The notes under the pieces are model-generated. The model did not search any database. It was not told the origin of the DNA and saw only the letters and a list, made by a program, of their open reading frames with translations. From Pseudoalteromonas shioyasakiensis (lineage in GTDB: Bacteria > Pseudomonadota > Gammaproteobacteria > Enterobacterales > Alteromonadaceae), in NCBI GenBank assembly GCA_013391845.1, contig CP058414.1, positions 310,001-374,000 on the forward strand: a stretch of 64,000 bases of DNA. The letters run 5' to 3'. Shown here piece by piece: positions 58,427-64,000 of this stretch. The number at the start of each line of letters is the position of its first letter. The first letter of the stretch is position 1. A program made the position numbers and the translations under genes.

Positions 58427-59188
58427 CTATTGTGCAGTCCAACCGCCATCAATGGCGATTGCTTGGGCGGTAATATTGCGTGCTGCATCGGCCATTAAAA
58501 AGCTAACGGTATGCAGGATCTCATCTAAACCGATAAATGCTTTTTTCGGCATTGGTGCCAGCATAATCGTGTCAATCACTTGTTGCTCTGAAATACCGTG
58601 CTCTTTTGCTTGTGAGGCAATTTGTTGCTCCACTAGCGGCGTTTTTACATACGCTGGGCACACAGTGTTAATAGTGATATTGGCATCGCCAGTTTCCAGT
58701 GCCATAGTTTTAGCAAAGCCGATTAAGCCATGCTTCGCAGCGATATAAGCTGACTTATATTTGGACGCCACCATGGCGTGGATTGAACCAATATTAATGA
58801 TGCGACCAAAGTCTTGTTCACGCATTCGTGGTAGCACGGCTTTGGTCATCATCGCCGGGCCAACGAGCATAACTTGCTGTAAAAACTGCCACTTATCAGC
58901 CGGAAAATCTTCAAGCTTTGCAACGTGCTGAATACCCGCATTATTAATAAGCACATCAATCGGCTGATTAAGCTCATTGAAAAACTGCTCTATTGCATCA
59001 CTATCTGCCACATTAAGTGCATACCCTTCGGCGCTACCACCTTGCTCAACAATACCTGCTGCCGCCTGTTTTGCAGCTTGCTGATTTAAATCAGTGACAA
59101 TAATAGTGTGGCCTTGCATCGCTAGTTGCTGGGCAACATATAAACCAATACCACTGGCTGCACCAGTAATTAAAACTGTTTTGCTCAT
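58427..59188 (-). CDS. bdhA: (R)-3-hydroxybutyrate dehydrogenase
   Basis: A 253-residue short-chain dehydrogenase that oxidises (R)-3-hydroxybutyrate to acetoacetate with NAD. The cofactor loop is TGAASGIGLYVAQQL and the NNAG motif is INNAGIQHV. The catalytic Ser and Tyr-x-x-x-Lys are in NIGSIHAMVASKYKSAYIAA and the following KHGLIGF. The HAMVAS-YKSAYI pattern is that of 3-HB dehydrogenases. Genes for CoA transfer of its product (scoA, scoB) follow in the same operon, which supports the name. Confidence 0.9.
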   Translation of the reverse strand: MSKTVLITGAASGIGLYVAQQLAMQGHTIIVTDLNQQAAKQAAAGIVEQGGSAEGYALNVADSDAIEQFFNELNQPIDVLINNAGIQHVAKLEDFPADKWQFLQQVMLVGPAMMTKAVLPRMREQDFGRIINIGSIHAMVASKYKSAYIAAKHGLIGFAKTMALETGDANITINTVCPAYVKTPLVEQQIASQAKEHGISEQQVIDTIMLAPMPKKAFIGLDEILHTVSFLMADAARNITAQAIAIDGGWTAQ

Positions 59189-59192
59189 CGGG

Positions 59193-60380
59193 TTACTCCT
59201 CTAAAAACTCACTGATAAGCTGCGCTTTAGGGGCGATTGAGAAAATGCCATCAAGGTGTCCCCAGCCCCCTTCAATTTCTGAAATCTCAACGTCTTTACC
59301 TGCTGCTTTCATGGTGTCAAACACGGTGCGCATGTTTTCAGGGCGAAGCAGTAAGTCGTTCGTTGCGGGTAGTAATAATGTTTTGGCAGATACATTTTTA
59401 AGTGCAGTTGTTAAATCGCTTTGCATGCCAGCGGTAAATAGTTGTGATGCTCGGACCAAATAAAGTACATGATTTGCATCTTGGGTTTTCGCACGTGCCA
59501 TTGCACGTTGTGCTAGTACTTGGTTTAACTTAGGCAAGGTACGAATGTCTTTTAACGCGCCTTCATCAAGCACGTTAAAGTCAGGGAAGCTCGCGTTATA
59601 AATAATTGGATGCATCGCATCTTGCGTAATATTAAGCATGGTTGCCGCTAAGCCATCTAACGGACGCTCTTTGCCGTAATAATTACCTTGCTGCCAGTTT
59701 TTATCTAAACGAATTGGTAACGCCCATTTTTCAAGTGCTGCGACTGTCCATGCATCCATCGTTGCAGCGCCAATCACATGAATTAAACGCTCAACTTTAT
59801 CTGGGTAACGCGTTGCCCACTCAAGTGCTTGAAACGACCCCATTGATGCGCCCATCACAGCATGTAACTTAGTGATACCTAGGCTTTCAAGTAAACGCTT
59901 TTGCACATTCACAAAATCAGTAATCGTAACCACAGGAAAATCTAAACCATAAGGTTTGCCTGTTTTAGGATTAGTTGACGCAGGGCCTGTGGTGATTACA
60001 TTTTCATCATGCCAGTTGGCATTCACTAACGTATCTGAACTAATCACATAATATTTATTCGTATCGATAGCTTTGCCTGGGCCGATAATCGCATCCCAAT
60101 AACCCGGTAGGGCATCATCCGCTTTATATTTGCCTGCGGCATGAGAAGTGCCAGAGAAATAATGAGTAATTAAAATCACGTTATCTTTATTGGCGTTTAG
60201 TTTTCCGTAACTTTCCCAGCCAATATCCACTTGCTCCAAGGTCACGCCAGACACAGTGGTAAAATCCTTTGTCGTAAAATGCTGTTTTTCCACTAGCATG
60301 GTTTCGGCTTTGTTTTCGGCGCCAAACGCAGTACTACTAAATACAACCAGCCATAGCAAAATTATTAATTTGGTTTTCAT
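59193..60380 (-). CDS. Exported MetX-like alpha/beta hydrolase (putative esterase)
   Basis: A 395-residue protein with signal peptide (LIILLWLVVFSSTAFGA), so it acts outside the cytoplasm. The alpha/beta hydrolase core has nucleophile motif MGASMGSFQALEW, an acid in ATNDLLLRPE and the base His in GWGHLDGIF, a pattern close to homoserine O-acetyltransferase. A secretion signal and the operon argue against a MetX role. Position between bdhA and a GntP permease suggests release of 3-hydroxybutyrate or another hydroxy acid from an ester or oligomer. This is an inference from context. Confidence 0.8.
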   Translation of the reverse strand: MKTKLIILLWLVVFSSTAFGAENKAETMLVEKQHFTTKDFTTVSGVTLEQVDIGWESYGKLNANKDNVILITHYFSGTSHAAGKYKADDALPGYWDAIIGPGKAIDTNKYYVISSDTLVNANWHDENVITTGPASTNPKTGKPYGLDFPVVTITDFVNVQKRLLESLGITKLHAVMGASMGSFQALEWATRYPDKVERLIHVIGAATMDAWTVAALEKWALPIRLDKNWQQGNYYGKERPLDGLAATMLNITQDAMHPIIYNASFPDFNVLDEGALKDIRTLPKLNQVLAQRAMARAKTQDANHVLYLVRASQLFTAGMQSDLTTALKNVSAKTLLLPATNDLLLRPENMRTVFDTMKAAGKDVEISEIEGGWGHLDGIFSIAPKAQLISEFLEE

Positions 60381-60389
60381 TGCTGTTCC

Positions 60390-61697
60390 TTAAAAGAAAA
60401 TAAAGAGTCCAAGTGCCAATGCGACACCGATAAGCGGAACGACCGCAGTAAGTGCTGCCATTGACCAATACGCTCGTTGATGCGTTTCTTTACAGATAGC
60501 GCGTATTGTTGTCACTACATAGCCATTATGCGGCAAGGTATCGAGAGCTCCAGAACTAATTGCCACCACGCGGTGCAGCTGTTCAGGATTAACTCCCATA
60601 TCTAAATAACCCGGTGCTACAAGTGGTAATGCAATAGCTTGCCCGCCAGAAGCAGAGCCCGTTAAACCAGCAATTACACTCACTGCCACTGCAGCGCCAA
60701 CCAGCTCATTCCCAGGCATATGAGTCATCACATCTACTGCTGCGGTAAATGCCGGTGATACTTTCGCTACAGCTCCAAAACCAACCACTGCTGCAGTATT
60801 ACCGATTGCCACTAAAGCGCCTGTTGTACCAACATTAATTGCATTTCCCATATCGTGAAAATGCTTGAAGTTGATAATCACAATACTCAATACGCCACCA
60901 AGCAAGGCTACAATAAGTGCTGTTTGCTGCAGTACATCATGTAGAGTAAATGATAAAAGTAACACCACGATTAGCGGGATCACACCAGTAATTGGGTGCG
61001 GACGACGACGCTCAATAATGACAGGATCATCATCACGAGCTTCAAAAGTTTCACCATTGGCAACGGCTTTTTTGATCATCTTGTTTAACCAAAAATAACC
61101 TACTGTTGCCATGAAAATGGCCACCACTAAGCTCACTTCCCATGCTGCATATGGCGACGTGCCAAGGTGCTTAACCGGGATCCAGTTTTGAATTTCTGGC
61201 GAGCCTGCCGAAGTCATGGTAAAGGTCACCGAGCCAAATGCCAGGGTTGCTGGAATAAAGCGGCGCGGTAAGTTTGCATCTTTAAACAAACTTAATGCCA
61301 TTGGGTAAACAGAAAACGCAACAATAAAGACGCTCACGCCGCCGTAGGTTAAAACTGCACAGGCGATCACCACCGCAAGAACTGCGTGTTTCATACCTAG
61401 TTTGCCTACAATATAGCTCGCAACACTGTCTGCAGCACCGGTGTCTTCCATGAACTTACCGAATAAAGAACCCAGCAAGAACATAAAGAACCACGCACTT
61501 AAGAAACCAGCAAAGCCATCCATATAGGCGTTAATAAAGTTTGTATCTGCCGATACAGGGAAAATGGCCATGCCACTACTAAGTGCGACTAACAACGCAC
61601 AGATTGGCGCGGCGATAAATAAATTTACCCCACGCAGCGTTAAAATGATCAGCAGTATTAAACCGCCTAACAGTCCTATCATGCTCAGCATAGACAT
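60390..61697 (-). CDS. GntP-family permease
   Basis: A 435-residue membrane protein with about 12 helices. Typical GntP-like segments are WFFMFLLGSLFGKFMEDTGA, TYGGVSVFIVAFSVYPMALS, FTMTSAGSPEIQNWIP and the final conserved LDTLPHNGYVVTTI. The family moves gluconate and related hydroxy acids with protons. First gene of the 3-hydroxybutyrate operon, so it likely imports the hydroxy acid released by the secreted esterase. Confidence 0.88.
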   Translation of the reverse strand: MSMLSMIGLLGGLILLIILTLRGVNLFIAAPICALLVALSSGMAIFPVSADTNFINAYMDGFAGFLSAWFFMFLLGSLFGKFMEDTGAADSVASYIVGKLGMKHAVLAVVIACAVLTYGGVSVFIVAFSVYPMALSLFKDANLPRRFIPATLAFGSVTFTMTSAGSPEIQNWIPVKHLGTSPYAAWEVSLVVAIFMATVGYFWLNKMIKKAVANGETFEARDDDPVIIERRRPHPITGVIPLIVVLLLSFTLHDVLQQTALIVALLGGVLSIVIINFKHFHDMGNAINVGTTGALVAIGNTAAVVGFGAVAKVSPAFTAAVDVMTHMPGNELVGAAVAVSVIAGLTGSASGGQAIALPLVAPGYLDMGVNPEQLHRVVAISSGALDTLPHNGYVVTTIRAICKETHQRAYWSMAALTAVVPLIGVALALGLFIFF

Positions 61698-61985
61698 TCC
61701 TATAATTATTGTTATTACACAGATGAGGTGACATCGGAATAATGCTATCAGTCTTACCTTAAGCGCCTAAAAAATACATAACACTAAGGTACTATCTGCT
61801 TTAAAAATAGCTTAATTGCTTGATAAATAAAGGGCTGTGGTGGGTATAGCACTATGGTACTAATTCAATTTTTGCAACTATCTTCTACATTAACTGACAG
61901 GTGACACGGGCAAACTTATTAAGTCTTCGGCAACATCAACGAGAGTGGCCATAAGACTAATGACAACAATAACAAGGAATACAAC
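61698..61985. promoter_or_regulatory. Divergent promoter region of the ketone-body cluster
   Basis: 288 bases between the permease start and the TonB receptor start. It is AT-rich, with no frame or clear operator. It must contain both promoters; I cannot assign their elements. Confidence 0.4.
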
Positions 61986-64000
61986 ATGATAAAGCTTAAC
62001 CCAAAAGTCGCGCCACTTACTCTGGCTGTATCACTTGCATTAGCAGGTGTCAGTGCTCAAGCGGCAGAACAAGCCGAACCTGCAGCAAAAAAAGGGGAAC
62101 TAGAACGTATTCAGGTAACAGCGCGTAAAACCGTTGAAAACCTGCAAGAAGTTCCTGTTGCTGTAACTTCAGTTGGTGCTGAAGAGCTTGCAGAAAACGG
62201 TATCGTCGTTATGACCGAAGTTCAGCAGTTCTCGCCAAATACCACCTTGCAAGCAAGCCGTGGTACTAACTCTACAATTACTGCGTTTATTCGTGGTGTA
62301 GGTCAGCAAGACCCATTGTGGGGTTATGAGCCGGGTGTTGGTATCTATATTGATGATGTCTATCTTGCTCGCCCACAAGGTGCGGTGCTTGACCTTCTTG
62401 ATGTGCAACAAATCGAAGTATTACGTGGTCCACAAGGTACGCTTTACGGTAAAAATACCATTGGTGGTGCAATTAAATACGTCACCAAAGAAATGAGCGG
62501 TGATGCAACTTTAAATATACAAGGCACTGTAGGTAGCTATAACCAAAAAGATTTAAAAATTACTGGTCAACTGCCAATTATTGACGAAAAACTCTATGTA
62601 GGTTTTGGTTTTGCAACACTTAATCGTGATGGTTTTGGTGAGTTTTTAACATCAGCTCTTGATAACCAAGACCGCGAAAACTACAACAAAGACGTTACCG
62701 CAGCTCGTGTTACTTTAGAATACACGCCTACTGATGACCTATTTTTCCGTTTTGCGTGGGATAAAACAGAAGATAAATCTAACGCGAAAGGTGGCTACCG
62801 CTTACTTCCTAGCCTACTAACAGATGCACCAGTTCCAGACAGTGTGTATGACTCATACACCAGCTTACCAACATGGAACAAAGTTGAACTAGAAGGCTAC
62901 AGCTTAACTGCTCGTTGGGATATGACTGACAGCACGAGCATAAAATACATAGGCTCAAGCCGAGAGAGCTACTCACCAACTAATATCGACTTTGATAATA
63001 CGTCGTTGCCGATTTTCGATGTACCCGCTATTTACGATGATGAACAAACTACTCACGAATTACAGCTAAACCATCAAGGTGATAACTACAAATTTGTATC
63101 TGGCCTTTACTATTACGATGGTGAATCATGTGGCCAGTTTGAGGCAATTTTAGGTATCTTAGGTCAAAGCTTAGGCGCTCCTGGCCTCACTCGTGAAGTT
63201 AGTGGTTGTAGTAACTCAAATAGTAAAGCTGCGTATATTCAAGGTAGCTATGACTTTAATGATCAATGGTCAATGACATTGGGTGCACGTTACACCAAAG
63301 ACAAAAAAGAGGCGCTTGTTAACAACGGCCTAATTTTTGACATTGTATATCCAGAATCAGGTTGGATCCCTGGTTATACTCGCCCAGAAGGTCAACTCGT
63401 ACCAACCGTACTAGATGATGAAGAAGAATGGTCACGCTTCACACCACGTGCTGGTGTTGAATATCAGTATTCAAACGACATCATGTTCTTTGCAAGTTAT
63501 GCGCAAGGCTTTAAGTCAGGTACTTTCAACCCGCGAGCAACAACCGCAGAGCCTGCAGCAAAACCTGAAATCGTTGATTCATTCGAAATCGGTATGAAGA
63601 GTGAGTGGAATAATAACTTACGTGCGAACGTAACCTTGTTCACCCTTGATCATAAAGACCGTCAGTATATTTCGGTGTTACCGGGAGACAGTGCATCTGA
63701 TCTAAACCAACGCTTAGGTAACATTGGTGAATCAACCTCAGATGGTATCGAACTTGAACTTAACTACGTAGCCACAGAATCACTAAGCTTTGATGCATCA
63801 ATTGGCTATATAGACAGTAGCTTTGATAACGTAATTGATTACGACCCTGAAACAGGTGAGGCATTCGACAAATCAGATCGCTTCACAGTATCAAACACGC
63901 CAGATTTGACCTTCAATCTAGGTGCGACCTATCGCATGTACACAGAAATGGGTGATTTTGTAGTAAATGGTAACTACTACCACCGAGGCGACTACGCTCT
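61986..64000 (+). CDS. TonB-dependent outer-membrane receptor (3' end outside window)
   Basis: An open frame of 671 residues to the window edge. It has a signal peptide ending AGVSAQA, a TonB-box-like stretch (ELERIQVTARKTVENLQ), a plug domain (GIYIDDVYLARPQGAVLDLL, VLRGPQGTLYGKNTIGGAI) and the start of a 22-strand barrel. AAGGAAT precedes the ATG. Divergent from the permease-esterase-bdhA-sco operon and presumably its outer-membrane uptake route. Substrate not identifiable from sequence; an oligomeric ester would fit the neighbours. Confidence 0.9.
   Translation, partial: MIKLNPKVAPLTLAVSLALAGVSAQAAEQAEPAAKKGELERIQVTARKTVENLQEVPVAVTSVGAEELAENGIVVMTEVQQFSPNTTLQASRGTNSTITAFIRGVGQQDPLWGYEPGVGIYIDDVYLARPQGAVLDLLDVQQIEVLRGPQGTLYGKNTIGGAIKYVTKEMSGDATLNIQGTVGSYNQKDLKITGQLPIIDEKLYVGFGFATLNRDGFGEFLTSALDNQDRENYNKDVTAARVTLEYTPTDDLFFRFAWDKTEDKSNAKGGYRLLPSLLTDAPVPDSVYDSYTSLPTWNKVELEGYSLTARWDMTDSTSIKYIGSSRESYSPTNIDFDNTSLPIFDVPAIYDDEQTTHELQLNHQGDNYKFVSGLYYYDGESCGQFEAILGILGQSLGAPGLTREVSGCSNSNSKAAYIQGSYDFNDQWSMTLGARYTKDKKEALVNNGLIFDIVYPESGWIPGYTRPEGQLVPTVLDDEEEWSRFTPRAGVEYQYSNDIMFFASYAQGFKSGTFNPRATTAEPAAKPEIVDSFEIGMKSEWNNNLRANVTLFTLDHKDRQYISVLPGDSASDLNQRLGNIGESTSDGIELELNYVATESLSFDASIGYIDSSFDNVIDYDPETGEAFDKSDRFTVSNTPDLTFNLGATYRMYTEMGDFVVNGNYYHRGDYA

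Noticed and set aside
59193..60380. Homoserine O-acetyltransferase (metX) for methionine synthesis
   Set aside because: Despite the similar core it has a signal peptide and sits in a hydroxybutyrate operon.

Overview
The window looks like chromosomal DNA from a marine gammaproteobacterium of the Alteromonadales, most likely Pseudoalteromonas or a close relative. This rests on moderate-to-low GC, the ubiE-ubiJ-ubiB-tatABC-tatD-hemB order, an ExeM-type nuclease with a GlyGly-CTERM tail, a DUF885 lipoprotein and a short palindromic repeat ending in ATACCAATCCGC. The assignment comes from recognised families only; no search was run.

Region A (1 to about 18,075) is a mobile accessory island inserted into comM. 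The comM gene (18061-19005, minus strand) runs normally to the conserved ATPase segment GVLFLD and then ends in four foreign codons. The rest of comM must lie beyond position 1, so the island is longer than 18 kb. The comM-proximal end carries a tight operon of three tyrosine-recombinase-like proteins plus a small HTH/coiled-coil protein (12664-17989). Then come a GrpB-family protein, a frameshifted SF2 helicase with a small partner, and a divergent XRE regulator with a large membrane KAP P-loop NTPase. Four copies of a CTTAG-N5-CTAAG operator separate the two arms. Next is a 1301-residue protein joining a serine alpha/beta hydrolase to a STAND-like NTPase. After debris of an IS982-type transposase come a TerB-like protein and a glycine-rich membrane protein cut by the window edge. 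This resembles a defence island with several modules I cannot equate with a named system.

Region B (about 19,000-34,000) is core metabolism. It holds a TRIC/UPF0126 membrane protein, the wreck of a two-component-propeller sensor gene, a ManC-type enzyme, and an essentially complete methionine salvage pathway: mtnB-mtnC-mtnD, mtnA, mtnK, a glutamine-type aminotransferase and an omega-amidase. MetJ-like boxes occur at both mtn promoter regions. A CadC-like membrane regulator is embedded in the group. A glutamate-synthase-like flavoprotein and a DUF885 lipoprotein follow.

Region C (about 34,000-50,000) holds a degenerate GGDEF protein, ubiquinone genes ubiE-ubiJ-ubiB, tatABC, a small exported protein, a TatD nuclease, a 7TM diguanylate cyclase, hemB, a frameshifted exeM-like nuclease gene, a palindromic MITE-like repeat and a second-type fusA.

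Region D (50,000-64,000) is a catabolic/transport block. A CitA/CitB-type two-component system lies beside tctA-tctB-tctC and a porin. Next is a (R)-3-hydroxybutyrate/ketone-body cluster (scoB, scoA, bdhA, a secreted MetX-like esterase and a GntP permease), read divergently from a TonB-dependent receptor that runs off the right edge.

Three genes (helicase, exeM, scoA) are each broken by one extra base. In each case it falls in the same five-base word, GAAAC/GTTTC, which may indicate a systematic sequencing error rather than three true pseudogenes.
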